Part shown: positions 1 to 11,168 of the stretch, piece by piece
How positions within the stretch are numbered: position 1 is the stretch's first letter
Layout of the letters: each line of letters starts with the position of its first letter
Source of the DNA: Lepidostoma basale
Lineage: Eukaryota > Arthropoda > Insecta > Trichoptera > Lepidostomatidae
Assembly: GCA_022606425.2 (NCBI GenBank)
Contig: JAHDVF020001052.1
Location: forward strand, 301,514-365,513
Direction: 5' to 3'
Length of the DNA: 64,000 bases
Made by a program: the position numbers and the translations under genes
The notes under the pieces: model-generated
The model's database searches: none
What the model was told of the DNA's origin: nothing
Seen by the model: only the letters and a program-made list of their open reading frames with translations

Positions 1-548
1 TGAATATAAACTTTTAATAAAAAACTTAAAAACTTGAAATCTTAGTGAACGGCGACTCTTTTGGTGACATACATTTTAGTGATAACTAAGACATGACTTT
101 GGTCCCATTTAGGAAAAATTCCTCCTGATACTCCTCTCCTTAACACAAGGAATTTCCTTCATAAGGGGAGGAAAAGAAACGAAACAAAAACAAAAAATAT
201 ATATTTCAACATTATTAACTGTTGAAATAGAAAACTTTGTTATAAATATCACAATTGATCAATATTTTTTCGTTGAATTTTAAAACGAAAATGTTTTTAA
301 TATATTTTATACTAGAGGGGAATAACTAGGAATTTGATTGTTGATGATATTTTTTCGCACTTTTTTGCTAAATTTTTTTTTAGATTTTCAAATTTCAATT
401 ATTTTTTGGATAATAACTCTAAAAAAATTGTTTTCTTGATTCGAAATGATGGTCAAAATTAATGCATATTCAGAGAATATGCTTCTATTTTTATTTGATA
501 TTTTTTATGTATTTAGTTGATTGTGACCTGACGATACTAACGCTTGAC
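1..548. other. AT-rich sequence, no feature seen
   Basis: AT-rich sequence with homopolymer A and T runs. I see no coding frame, no recognised repeat and no RNA motif here. Confidence 0.5.
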
Positions 549-624
549 GCTTCAAATGTCTTAATACGGTTGTTTGGTTGACTCCCGCTTCAAATGTCTT
601 AATACGGTTGGTTGGTTGACTCCC
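549..624. repeat. 38-bp tandem duplication
   Basis: Two head-to-tail copies of a 38-bp unit (549-586 and 587-624) begin gcttcaaatg and end tgactccc. They differ by one base (tgttt against tggtt). Near-identity suggests a recent duplication. Confidence 0.9.
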
Positions 625-2060
625 ATCATCGACGCGATCTCCCTGGTGGTTAGACGTGGATTGGTGTCAATTATGACTATTAACTTGTCGTCATCAGACT
701 TCAATGGCCGCCCGGTACGTGGTTTATCAATTAGTGAAAAATACCCAGATCGGAATTTTGTAAACCATCTTTGTACCTGTCAAACTTTGATGACATCTGG
801 TTTTTGGTTGCCACACTCGCGGTGTCTTTACGAAATTCATAAAGTAAACAATGACGTAAATTCACTTTATTGATCCACATTTTGAAAAAATACAAGGGCT
901 TTTCACTGTACTCTGGCCAGGCCAAAACTGAATAGAAAGTAGAGGGAAAGCATCCTTTATACAATGGAAACATTCAAATGAAGATACTATTCATCATTTC
1001 TAAAGAAAATTTTTTTTTACCTAGGATCATAAAAAAACGGTCATAACTTTTGCTTCAACCCAATAAGTTCTATTTTTACTGAGTAACCATCAACCAAAAA
1101 ACAACAATTCTTTCAAGGTTAATACTTGGTAAAAGATCAGCAATAATTATTTATTTGGCGCTCTTTGATCCTCTCCGGAGTTATTTCATCCCATCATAAT
1201 AAACATTTCAGATGTTGGAGTTGCGAAACCACAAAAGAAGACCGGAATTGGTTGTTTCATGTTACTCGCGGAAGTTAGTATTGAATAACCATTTCCGTTG
1301 TTTTCTGTTCCCTCCTCCCGCGAAACATTGATGTGAGTTGAGCGCGGATACGATGAAGATAAATTATTTAGAACCCAGAAGAAATAGTACCTTTGTAATT
1401 TTTGCGTTAGACATTATCCCTCCCCATGAAATATAAAATATCTTTTCATTCCGGGGGAACCTAATACGGGGAGAATGGAAGTTTTACGCACCTAAAATAC
1501 CGGATGGTTCTTGTAAATGTTTAATTCTATTGTGGTCCACGCTGACTTTGTGTTTGTCCGAGTTACGGGCCAATACAGAGCTGGACCGAGGGTGATTTTA
1601 TAATTAATAATTCATTCGGCCCTTGACACTATCGTCGCTTGCCTGGCATTAATAACCCAGTCCGGGACTTTACAGCTGACTAAGAATTATTTTGAAACGT
1701 GTTGAAAATTAAATTGTATTGTTGATTAAATCAGGTAGCACAGAAATTGTGGAAAATCTGTACAATTAAAGGTGGAGATTACAAAGGTATTGAAATTAAT
1801 TATTAAAAATGTAAATAAAATGTCAATAAGTGTTAAACTTAAAGGCAAAAAACATTGTAAAGATGCAAAGCGTTTGAATAAAAATAATTTCATCATAAAG
1901 ATGCCATCGGTGTTATATGATACATGTACCAATAAACCATTTTTTTCTTTTTTCGTTTGATTCATGTTTAAACCACTATGCACATTTGTTATTGCCATAC
2001 ATAAATAGGCAGAAATAGGCATATACATAAATAGATGACGCTAGTGTAGAGTGAAATAAA
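625..2060. other. non-repetitive-looking sequence
   Basis: I recognise no repeat family from this window here. The longest open frames (99 codons or fewer, on both strands) resemble nothing I know. The stretch around 1190-1680 is less AT-rich than its surroundings and could be ancestral single-copy DNA. Confidence 0.4.
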
Positions 2061-2067
2061 AAAAATG

Positions 2068-2350
2068 TGAAGATTAGTGCAGCATTCTAGTATATATACA
2101 TCTTCCAAAAAATTGTCAGACATGGTGGTCGTAAGAAGGACAGAATGGGAAATGTTGTTAAACATAAAGCGATCGCTCAACCCAACCAATGACAGGTCAT
2201 AAGTCCTGTAAGCGCCTCGGCCACCATATTCTGTTCCCAGAAAACAATTTACATCTTCGTCTCAATTGAGATACAATAAATCATTATAAAAAAAAAATTA
2301 TCCGCAATGGGTAAAATCCAGTATTTGTCTACAAGAATTTGTATACATTC
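2068..2350 (-). repeat. dispersed repeat family R5
   Basis: One of at least five copies of a repeat with the landmarks caatgacaggtcataagtcc and tctcaattgagatacaat. The others lie near 14200, 26080, 39722 and 47632. This copy and the one at 39722 share an extra 3' segment containing ttatccgcaatgggtaaaat. It may be a SINE or a LINE end; I see no clear Pol III boxes. Confidence 0.75.
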
Positions 2351-2394
2351 AAAGTGTTGTATAAATAGGCATGTTTGTTTTTTTATATATTAAA

Positions 2395-2655
2395 ATTTTT
2401 ATTGTTAACCTTTAAATTTACAAGACTACAATATCACAATTTTATTATACATTTTTTTAAAACGTCGCCACAGCTATTTCGCCAAACGATTTTAGCATCT
2501 TCAGATGTTTCAAACAACGGATGATGTCAACATCGGTTGGCGAAACAGCTGTCGCAGTATTAATAAAAAAAATGGGATATTATAACCGTGTCGTAAATTT
2601 CACATTTAATAATGCTGAAGTATCGTAGTGTTTCGGCCAAAACAACGGAAAATTT
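2395..2655. repeat. fold-back repeat, hammerhead family A
   Basis: Imperfect palindrome. The left arm (2461-2480) carries the reverse complement of the right arm's tggcgaaacagctgtcgc. Each arm holds a hammerhead-like motif pointing outwards. Beyond 2600 comes the family's flank gtgtttcggccaaaacaa, also seen near 13010, 29660, 31230 and 33490. Confidence 0.7.
2518..2556 (+). ncRNA. hammerhead ribozyme-like motif (family A)
   Basis: Core CGGATGA (2518-2524; the consensus is CTGATGA) is followed by stem II GTCAAC/GTTGGC with loop ATCG. Then come GAAA (2542-2545), the self-complementary stem III CAGCTG (2546-2551) and the cleavage dinucleotide TC. One core substitution (U4 to G) probably weakens cleavage. 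The minus-strand partner at 2504-2469 has core CTGAAGA, GAAA and TAGCTG, with a poor stem II. Confidence 0.6.
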
Positions 2656-3131
2656 AATTGATTTTAAATAATCATTTTCGTATTAGCATACGACTAAAAA
2701 AATTATAATAGTATCTATTTGTTATGGTATAAATCAGAGAGGATTGCAATGTTGTTTCAAAAACTACAAAATAAAATTGATACTATATAAGAACAATTAA
2801 AAAAATTTCAATGGATTTTTATTTGAAACGGATTTTACCAAAAAAAATTAAATATCAAAAAATCTTTGACTGATATTTAATATATACTCGTATATGTTTT
2901 TATTCTTTGAGTATAAAACCTAGTAAAAATTAATATTGTTTAAGATGTCAAATTATATTTTATGGTGGTGATATGTTCTTCACTAGAAACTATATCGAGA
3001 GTTGATTATACTCGAGCAACGCGAATCGTGTCCCTTTATTAAAATTTGTTTGTTTGTTATTATAATTAAATGTTTTCGTAAAAAAAAAATAATATAATAT
3101 AATATTCGAGGAACAAAATTTTGATTATTTT

Positions 3132-3831
3132 CAACTAAACTAAACTAACTAACCACCACGCCGTCTCCCCGAAGGGGTAGGCAGAAAGAATGGACTGCCA
3201 CACTTTTCTTTCCTGACATATTTCTCTCGCTTCCTCAACATTCATACATCGATTTCTCTGACTCCTCACATGGCCGACATTCAATATTTGATTTATTTGA
3301 TCGTGCCACGTTTTCCTCGGTCGTCCTCTATTTCTGGTTCCATTTACATCATTAACATATAATTTTTTTACCATTCTTTCTTCATTCATTCTTTCCATAT
3401 GTCCAAACCATCTTAATGATCCTTTCATTATTTTGTTCATGACACCATCATTCGCACCGCATTCACTTCTTATATTTTCATTCGGCACTCTATCATACAC
3501 AGAGTATCCACACATTCTTCTGAAGAGATCTCATTTCAATTGCATTTATTCTACTTTCATCCTTCTTTTGCCAGTTCCATGCTTCGCTTCCATACATAAG
3601 GGTCCGTAGAAGAACACCATTGTGCACTGCCATTCTAGCTTTTTTTGATAGGTTTTTGTTTGCGATGACAACTTTAAGTGCACCATTCACTTTGTTGCCT
3701 GCCCCAACCCTTCTTTCAATATCCCTCTCCACTCGCCCATCTCTTGTAAACATACTACCTAAATACACGAACTCAACTACTTGCTCCAAATTTTCACCAT
3801 TATTTTTTATCAACTTAAACTACTCGCTGTC
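3132..3831 (-). pseudogene. RTE1 non-LTR retrotransposon, 3' part of reverse transcriptase
   Basis: The two-frame translation on the minus strand reads as the C-terminal part of a LINE reverse transcriptase. It shows the thumb region FVYLGSMF, LRTLMYGSEAW and then, after a frameshift near 3510, LRWFGHMERMNEE and GTRNRGRPRKTWHDQI. It ends SAYPFGE, followed by a degenerate TTAG-repeat tail. The palm domain and endonuclease are missing (5' truncation). It is the longest RTE1 copy here. These landmarks define the family. Confidence 0.85.
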
Positions 3832-4305
3832 GCCGGCAGGTGTCGGCATCGCCATTAGAATATTTTATACTCGTAATTTAAAACTTTTTGAGCATATGGC
3901 GAATGATAAAACTGTTTTACTTTATTTTAACCAGTAACAATAATTTTACATAAAATATTTTTAAAAGTAATATTAGCATTGTAAAAGAGAAAAAAGTATG
4001 GAACAGCCACAGACAAACGTTGAATAATATATATTGAAATAATATCACGCAAATGAAAAAGAAAACGCTATTTATGAATACCAAAAAACAAAACGCTATT
4101 AATTCAGCTGTTGTTTAGACAAAAACCAAAATGGAATTATCAAATTTTGATCTCGTTTGAATTATTTTTTCATTAAAAATAATAGGATTACAAAACCAAT
4201 TTAAAAAAAAGGAGCAATTAAAACGAATTTGAATACAGTGAAAATTTTGTACACATAAATATTATTCTTAATGAAATGCCAAAGTAATCTATGACATCAA
4301 AATAT

Positions 4306-4800
4306 GAAGGGATAGACTTAAAGATCGCATGAGGAATATCATAATAATATTGATAAATGAGGCTGAGGATATATCATGATGGAGTAGATAACTAATGAGG
4401 GACTGGTACGGTCAAGTCCAAATAATGGACATCATTAGACTCCCTCCACTCCTCCAACAAAATTTCTTCCTTTCTCTCAGAGTTACATCTAATCAATCCT
4501 GAAGTAGATGTATACTGGTAAAACAAACTTTAATTGAAAAAATAATTTAATATTTAAATAACTACGTTTTCCTTTCTCTCGGGGTTACATCTCAACATTT
4601 CTAAAGTAGACAATAAAATCAAATATTATTTATTTCACAACATCATCAGCTTCACGTGACTCGTGAAAGATTTCTTGAATATGGAAAAACAGCTCAGAAT
4701 CACTTCACAGGAGGAACAACTGTCTAGAAAACAGACCATATAGGTGTGGCAAGGAGAATATCATTACGTGAAGACACGCAAGGCTTTGAGGGACAGCACA
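4306..4800 (+). pseudogene. RTE-like LINE C-terminal fragment
   Basis: The decayed plus-strand frame resembles a LINE C-terminus (RLKDRMRNI, then NEAEDIS). It aligns by eye with the minus-strand fragments at 11565-11870 and 42705-43340. A duplication of about 50 bp (4466 and 4566) contains tttcctttctctc. Stops and frameshifts make it non-coding. Confidence 0.6.
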
Positions 4801-4839
4801 GAAACGACGCAGCAGAAAATTTTTATTATTTTTTATTAT

Positions 4840-5093
4840 TATTATTATTTTTTATGTACACAACAGGTCGTTTGGACCCAATTACTGTATATAATTTATT
4901 TTTTAGATATTATATTGATTCTCGTGACGTGTGATAGGTAGCCAATCTATCGCCATTTTATTGTCACGTGAATTCCACACCAGACCAAAGACAGTGTGAC
5001 AATCACACTGCCATCGCCGGGAACCGAACCCAGGACCTTCGGCATGGAAGTCAGAGCTCGTAACCACTCTGCCACGAAGGTCGTCAAGGTCGT
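4840..5093 (-). mobile_element. tRNA-derived SINE, tail type b
   Basis: The minus-strand head has a Pol III A-box-like tggcagagtgg and a B-box-like GGTTCGGTTCC (one change from GGTTCGATTCC). A body with the hairpin gtgtgattgtcacac and then cacgtgacaataaaatgg follows. The tail is the b form, containing cagtaattggg and ending near tgttgtgtac. It is nearly full length. Confidence 0.88.
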
Positions 5094-5924
5094 CAGAATA
5101 GAAGACGTAAGATGATACAACGTCTTCCCTTGATCTAGATGCCCCAGAGTGTGTGGGTCATGGATTGCACTCTTTATATGAGAACCCACAACCGTGAAAA
5201 ACAGTCCTCTTCAGATTCAAGAGACAGTCAACAATAATAGTAATGAAATAGAAGAATAAGAAAATTCGAAGCAAATTTGATCTACTGAATTAAGCACAAA
5301 TTCGGCGAAAACTCCAAGTACTTTTATTGCCAGTTATTTTTTTGGCAATTGAAAATTAGCTTATCTCTTGAATTCCCGCCCGGTTCCAGTGCGGAACAGA
5401 TAAGAAGCTTAAATCCGGCTCTGACGGGACTTACGTTACCAAATATTAATACAGCCTAGGGATTATGTTTCTTTAAATAAGTAATGTGGAATACTCGCAG
5501 ACTTGTTGTGCGGGGCGCGGGCGGGCGGAGTGCAGGCTTTTAGGCGAGGTGCCCTCTCGCAGGAAATATTTTCACAACAACACTCGAATGCTTGACATGC
5601 CGCCCTTTGTGGAACTCTGTGTGATTTTGGAGTGAGTACCTTCATTTTTGACGTTTATGAAGTATAACACTTATTTTTCATATCTCAATTTTATAGTATG
5701 CGAATCAGTGGCTTATCCATGGAGTTCTGAGAAACACGAATACAATAGAGTTAAACAATATATACATCTTTGTTATTTTTTATTTATTTATTTATTTTAT
5801 AGACATACAATAATAATACTGTATTTCCATGAGTACACTTCTTATTATGGGACAAAAATAACAATTTACTCATTTTATAATTACATGCGTGTATGTAATT
5901 ATAAAATAAGTACAATAGACACAG
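5094..5924. other. single-copy-looking sequence with a GC-rich island
   Basis: Most of it is AT-rich. The segment 5505-5600 is unusually GC- and CpG-rich (gggcgcgggcgggcggag) for this window and is followed by a donor-like gtgagtacc near 5632. It could be a remnant exon or regulatory island of a host gene, but I recognise no protein in it. Confidence 0.3.
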
Positions 5925-6037
5925 TGTATGCATGTTGAAGAAGCGAGAGAAGTGTGTCAAGAAAAACAATTGTGGCAGTCCATTTTTCTGCCTATCCCTT
6001 CGGAAAGACGGCGTGATGGTTAGTTAGTTAGTTTGTT
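5925..6037 (+). mobile_element. RTE1 3' end fragment
   Basis: Carries the last codons of RTE1 (NVEEAREVCQE-like), the conserved cttcggaaagacggcgtgatgg and a TTAG tail. It is severely 5'-truncated. Confidence 0.8.
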
Positions 6038-6379
6038 ATAATAACATACAAATATACAACAATCGTAATACATTCAGGAAATCAAAACACAGACTTAGAA
6101 ACTAAAAAGATATAAATTTCATTAATTTCATTGAAAACACATGTTTTCTAAATAACAAAAAGTTCAATTTTCCGTTAAATACGGCGTTAACGGAAATTAA
6201 GTGATTTTAGTAAAAAAATATTTCCTTTTTAATTTAAATCTAAAAGATTGGTTTGCAGCTAACTCTAATATCTTTGCTGGTTATTGAGTTGCCACTTGAG
6301 CCTTTATTATGTGGTAGTTTCCCGGTGCTTTTCACATTTTTGTATTCAATAGTATATTTGAACTGAATTATTATGTAAT

Positions 6380-6561
6380 TTTTTTGCTAACTATTCTCAT
6401 AACATGTGATGCTAATCTATCACCATTTTTATTTTTACGTGAATTCCACCAGACCAAAGACAGCGATACAATATTTTTTTCACAATTTCATCGCCGGAAA
6501 TCAAACCATGTCCTTCGGTATGGTAATAGATGTTGCCACTCTGGCACGAAAGCCGTCTATA
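6380..6561 (-). mobile_element. tRNA-derived SINE, diverged copy
   Basis: Same order as the other SINE copies on the minus strand: head, cacactg-like hairpin, cacgtgaa segment and acatgtgat motif. It has many substitutions and a damaged B box. It is an old, truncated copy. Confidence 0.75.
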
Positions 6562-6626
6562 ATTAAAATTTGAAAAATTAATATACTGAAGATGATAATA
6601 ATAAGTGATGAGATCTGAATAAGACA

Positions 6627-6805
6627 AGAAATAGAAGAAGACCGAAGAAATCGTGGCATGATCAAATCAATCAAATTTTAAAATGGCCACGTGAGTAATG
6701 TTTAATATTTGATGGCCACGTGAGTTGGAAAAAGCAAAGTGCGTGCATGACACCATGTATGAATTGAGGAAACGAGAGAAATTCGTAAAGAAAGAATTTT
6801 TACCT
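6627..6805 (+). mobile_element. RTE1 fragment, rearranged
   Basis: Contains GRPRKSWHDQI-like coding remnants (agaagaccgaagaaatcgtg). A short internal duplication of the gccacgtgag segment follows, then the cgtgcatgacaccatgtatg region. The TTAG tail is absent. Confidence 0.65.
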
Positions 6806-8119
6806 TCATACCATCACTCAAAATATCATATTTGATGGAAAACATCGCTTTTTATTAGATTAAAAATTTATGTTTGTTCATTTTTAATATATAAAAACAA
6901 CGTTGATATTTCTAGTAAAATCTTTATTAATTCACATTAATCATGTAGGTTTCAGTGAAAATCATATCGTGATATTGCGATTTAAAATAAACATATTTTT
7001 TTGAACTGATTGTTTGTTTACCATTCATTTGTGTAAAATTGTGAGATATAATAAATTCGTGTATCTAAAAAAACAGTTTTTTGGTTAAGGCAATTTTTTC
7101 CATGTAAGTGTGTGAAATATCATAGGTATTTGTTATTGCCAGAATAATGAAGTAAATATCCAAATGAAATATTTTACATTGAGAAAAATTACGGTTAGGT
7201 AGGTACTGCATGTGTGGTACTATACAGGTACTGCAAAATTTACGGTCAGGTAGGTACTGAATGACATTTAATTACCTCTTTGGAGTGACGGTATGAATGT
7301 TAGTTACATAATTTAATCGTGTTCATTTACTATTTTATATAATTCATTCTGAAATTAAAAATAACGTCATTTTTGTGGTTTTAAAATGTGGATACAGCAT
7401 TGCCTGTGCGTTAGTTCCCGTAGCGCCCCTGAGAGCATCCTTATCGATCGTGACAAGCTACGCAGTGTCATCGTCTTGTGAATTACGTATGTACAAAGGC
7501 ACGTCCATAATATATTATGTACGTGCGTGAAGGTTATAAATAGGTATGTACTGTCAATAATTAATATGCCGACCTTCCCACCATCGCGTTAATAAATTAT
7601 TTTATTGTTTAACGATCTAAGTTTGACTCTGTGCTATGAATTCCATCAAATACCCATCCAACGTTTAGAAATACCACACGATATTTGATTATTTTAGTAC
7701 AACATCAAAAGAAAGACAGCTTGCTGCGGTACCTAGAAGCCAAAAAAGGAAAAGCACTGTTAGAAAACTGTATGTAAACAACAAAGCCCGTCAAGTGACA
7801 TACCTGTGCCTAAAATAATCTTAAATAAATACGACTTAATTTTTTTTTTAATCAAACCGTTAAAATCGTCAAAAAATTGGTTTGGATTGGGGTGCATTCG
7901 GTAAATTATGCCATATTTGGAAAAATCCACGAACCCCCGTCAACCTTAAACGGAAGGTGGTTGACTGTTGCATCTTATGATGTATTTGAAACTATAACAT
8001 TGTCTCAGAAAAGTGCAAATAAAAAAAGAATTGTCCAAATGGAAAGAGCAATCTTGGAAATCACTATAAAGACCCAGAACAGGTGTGACAGAAATCATCG
8101 GAAGGGTGGCAGCGCTTAA
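6806..8119. other. unclassified sequence
   Basis: Holds a direct duplication around 7193-7262 (ggtaggtactg twice). The segment 7400-7640 is less AT-rich and contains ggttataaatagg followed about 55 bases later by aataaa. That could be a decayed LTR or a promoter, but no ends were found. No coding frame was recognised. Confidence 0.3.
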
Positions 8120-8370
8120 TTAGCCCTGGGCAGGCTATGTCGCTCGCACCTCTGGCGATATATGGACAAAACGTCTCGTTTGCTGGTATCCTTGAACTGC
8201 GACCTGAAACCCATTACTTCCTCAACTTCGAAGGAGGGACGAAATTTAAAAAAACCGCCGGTACGACATGGATGAGTGTTGTCCAGGATCGACAGATATG
8301 GAAGCAGATGGAGGAAGTCTACGTCCAGGAGCGAAAGGATTTAGGCTGATGATAATGATGGTGATGATTT
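8120..8370 (+). pseudogene. RTE-like LINE C-terminus with TGA tail
   Basis: One plus frame ends KKTAGTTWMSVVQDRQIW followed by KQMEEVYVQERKDLG and a stop. This is the typical C-terminus of RTE-type reverse transcriptases, which end in a DDL-WM-AQDR-W pattern. An ATG/TGA-rich microsatellite tail follows. Only about 70 codons remain. Confidence 0.78.
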
Positions 8371-8556
8371 GTTTGTTTCTCGAACAACAATGTAAAATTC
8401 CATATTAAATATCTATGACATATGTCTAGACATTTGATAATGCCTTAGACAGGCGAATAATGTCATTCATATATAATACCAATGTCATTCACATAAAATA
8501 ATAGTATACTAAAACTTTTAGAAAACAGATGTTTTCATTCGTATTAAATACAATTT
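8370..8556. repeat. fold-back repeat family P, copy 1
   Basis: Rearranged copy of the commonest fold-back family in the window. It has ttgataatgcc, stem II, gcgaa, atgtcattc, then acataaaata and the arm end cagatgttttcattcgtatt. The ribozyme GAAA/stem III part is mutated (GAATAATG). Confidence 0.75.
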
Positions 8557-8570
8557 ATTTATGATGAAAA

Positions 8571-8690
8571 CGTTTATATTGTTCTCCTGATGATGAAGGT
8601 GTAAGCCTTCGAAACATGTCTAGAAAAATAAACTCAAAAGTAGAAAAAACAGTGTTTTAATTTACAAAAAAATCGACGTCTGTTTTCTAT
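8571..8690 (+). repeat. hammerhead repeat family B
   Basis: A unit with a hammerhead motif followed by aaaaataaactcaaaagt and cagtgttttaat. Decayed relatives lie at 33055-33160 and 56080-56340. Confidence 0.65.
8582..8626 (+). ncRNA. hammerhead ribozyme (family B), near-complete
   Basis: The core is perfect: CTGATGA (8587-8593), stem II GAAGG/CCTTC (8595-8599 and 8606-8610, loop TGTAAG), GAAA (8611-8614), palindromic stem III CATG (8615-8618) and TC at the cleavage site (8619-8620). Stem I can form between TTCT (8582-8585) and AGAA (8622-8625), with one mismatch next to the core. The layout matches minimal type I hammerheads of Penelope-like elements and retrozymes. Stem III is too short to fold alone, so activity would need dimers. 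Confidence 0.8.
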
Positions 8691-8785
8691 TTTATGGGAA
8701 TCACATGTTTCTTCTTGCAGAGGTATAATCCAATGATTTCAATTTACAACTAGTGCATCAATAAAAATATAAAATGGACATTTAA

Positions 8786-8910
8786 TTCACGTGATAAAAA
8801 AATTTCGATATATAAGCTACCTATCACATGTTGTGAGAATCAATATAATAGCTATTCCCTTTACATCGATATGGTTCGCGCTGTAATGATGTAGAGAATT
8901 TTTTTTTAAG
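8786..8910 (+). mobile_element. SINE 3' fragment, tail type a
   Basis: Body and tail only: ttcacgtgata, ctacctatcacatgt, then the type a tail (cctttacatcgat and cgctgtaatgatgtag). The tRNA head is missing, which indicates 5' truncation. Confidence 0.75.
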
Positions 8911-9020
8911 AATAATAGTGATAATTTTGTAAAACGACTATTTCATTTATTTTAATTTATTATATCCATTAGAGATTTTAAAATAATATGTTTGATTTAA
9001 AAAAATAGAACACTTTATAT

Positions 9021-9143
9021 GTAACCACGGTATGGTTTTATAATTGATAAATAACTAGTTTCGCTGTACCCAAGCTTCATCGGGGAAATATAATAACTGT
9101 TATTATATTAGTTAGCATCAATTATAATAACCGTACTGTGGTT
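9021..9143. repeat. fold-back repeat, hammerhead family C
   Basis: Arms aaccacggtatggtt and aaccgtactgtggtt are near-perfect inverted repeats. The minus strand has core CCGATGA (9083-9077), GCTTGGGTAC, GAAA (9062-9059) and palindromic CTAG (9058-9055). Stem II is degraded. Confidence 0.65.
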
Positions 9144-9221
9144 AAATTCAAAATGTTTTATTTTTTCATATCCATAAATAAAAAAATACAGTCTTCAGAG
9201 GGTTTATTTCATTACATCAAT

Positions 9222-9265
9222 CACTCTAAAGATGGAGACTACATTGATCTCCGAAACGTCAGTCT
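9222..9265 (+). ncRNA. hammerhead-like remnant (family G)
   Basis: CTAAAGA core variant, long stem II GGAGA/TCTCC, GAAA (9253-9256) and CGTC. The order fits a hammerhead, but two core bases differ and I see no stem III. Confidence 0.35.
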
Positions 9266-9789
9266 CTGATGAAAACATTGGAGGCGGACATAATCACGAT
9301 CCAAAGATTGACCAAAAATTCTAATTTTTAAATATATGTGAAAACGAACCTTTTAAAAATAGAATAGATAAAGGGGGTTACATGAATCATTCTGAGTGAA
9401 CCGCAAGACCCTCCAGTACCTACTCTACGGTACACAATGTAATGTATTCGTGTAGATAGTTAGGTACTTGAACGTCGAGATCTCACCGCAAGCGGCCTCG
9501 CGGCTGACAAGTTAAATGTGCGTGAGTTTTAATTAGAAAATTTCATGGAATGAAAATCATTAGGCGCACGACACAAAGGAATGTGTGAAATAAACCGCGG
9601 GAATATTTCTGTTTTCGGCATTTGGAAACGGTTCCCTAACTTAGGAAAAATTAATAACACAGCGTGTACACGGAAATTAAAATCTAAAAACATTACGTCA
9701 CTATTGATTTTATCATTTGTGTTTTGGTGTGAGTGTCTTTAATTTCACGAAACTATCTCGGTGTTATAATCAAACTGTATTGTTTTGTA

Positions 9790-10335
9790 TTTATTGCAAA
9801 GAATTGGACTAAGCTGGGTAGCTTTCGGAAACATGAGTTACATCCTTAAAAACCGGAAAATATCGATCAACCTGAAACGAAAAGTGTATGAAGCCTGCGT
9901 TCTGCCAGTTCTACTTATGGTCTTGAAACTGTTACAATATCCAAACAAAGTGCCGAGAAACTACGAGTGACCCAAAGAGCCATGGAAAGAACCATGTTAG
10001 GAATAAGCCTAAGAGACAGAGTCAGACACGATACGGTGAGAGAAAAAACAAAGGTCACTGACATCATCCACCGGGTGGCGACTCTAAAATGGTAATGGGC
10101 AGGTCACATAGCCAGAAGCTCAGATGAAAAGTCTACAAGAAGACTGCTGACTTGGAGACCGTGGACGGCGAAGATAAGTGCAGGGCGACCGCAACTACGG
10201 TGGAAGGATGATCTGAACAGACACGTCGGAAAAACCTGGATGCAGTCTGCACAAGACAGAAAGACATGGAAGCAAATGGAGGAGTACTTTGTCCAGGAGT
10301 GGACGGGAATAGGCTGAGGAAGAAGAAGGAAGAAG
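9790..10335 (+). pseudogene. RTE-like LINE, reverse-transcriptase C-terminus
   Basis: Frames joined by eye show KRKVYEACVLPVL, then the second part of the thumb domain (MERTMLGISLRDRVRHD). Then come KWxWAGHIARSSDE (with a stop) and GRPQLRWKDDLNRHVGKTWM, ending AQDRKTWKQMEEYFVQEW. A GAA/AGA-rich tail follows. There are several frameshifts and stops. The same family as 8120-8370, or a close relative. Confidence 0.8.
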
Positions 10336-10975
10336 ATTGTTTTGTAAACATTTTTTACGTCGGAAAATGTTTTTCTACAAAATACTTTGTAAATAAAACT
10401 GCAAAAAAATATTATTTCGTTTTTGCTCTACTTTCCCGGGATTTCGTACATTAATCAAATATATAAAAATGTAGTAAAACCTGAAACATAATTAGAATTT
10501 TTATTCAAGAAAACGTGAAACATTACGTTTATGTTTCGTATTAAATTCAACTTATATATGATGAAAATTTCAAGGTATATCTTGAAAAATCTGAGATTCA
10601 CGTAATTCGTTCTATTCTATTTGGATGTATGTAAAATCATTTGATTATCATAACAAGAATTGTTATCTTTTTAATCTAGTTTGTTTCAGGAATATTAAAC
10701 AATAATTTATAGCAATACATTGTTATTAATATAGTTAACTTATTTTATTTTTTCTGATAATATAAAGAAAGTTTTGTGTTTAATGAACAATAGCAACATT
10801 TTATTAATTTAAATATGAAATATATTGTTTTCATAGTATGTGATGGTTTTAAAAGCGTTGTACGCTTGTGCAGCGCTTGACACTTCTTATAATATTTTTA
10901 AAATGTCGGTATATGACAAAATAACTGTTGTTTTACAAAGGTACATACTCGAAAAACGACATATTTAGTAATAAT
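10336..10975. other. AT-rich sequence, little seen
   Basis: AT-rich. A weak match to a family P arm around 10500-10570 (gtttcgtattaa) is all I can point to. Confidence 0.35.
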
Positions 10976-11168
10976 TCCAATAAAAACGTCTGTTTTTTAG
11001 AAGTTTTATTATATTATCTGTGAATGACATGTGGCGCCTGTTTAAGGCATTATTAAATGTGTCATGTCATTCACAAAAATATAATAAAATGGATGTTTTC
11101 ATTCGTATTTGTGATTTAATATGAAGTTTTATATCATTGTTCAAAAACAATAAATATGACATATTTAG
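10976..11168. repeat. fold-back repeat family P, copy 2
   Basis: Both arms are present: aaacgtctgttttttagaag on the left, gatgttttcattcgtattt on the right, then ttcaaaaacaataaatatga. The minus-strand ribozyme core is mutated (TTAATAA and GCCA in place of GAAA), but CATG and TC are kept. Confidence 0.85.

Noticed and set aside
7400..7640. A second LTR
   Set aside because: TATA-like and AATAAA motifs are present, but no ends, duplication or tandem enhancer were found.
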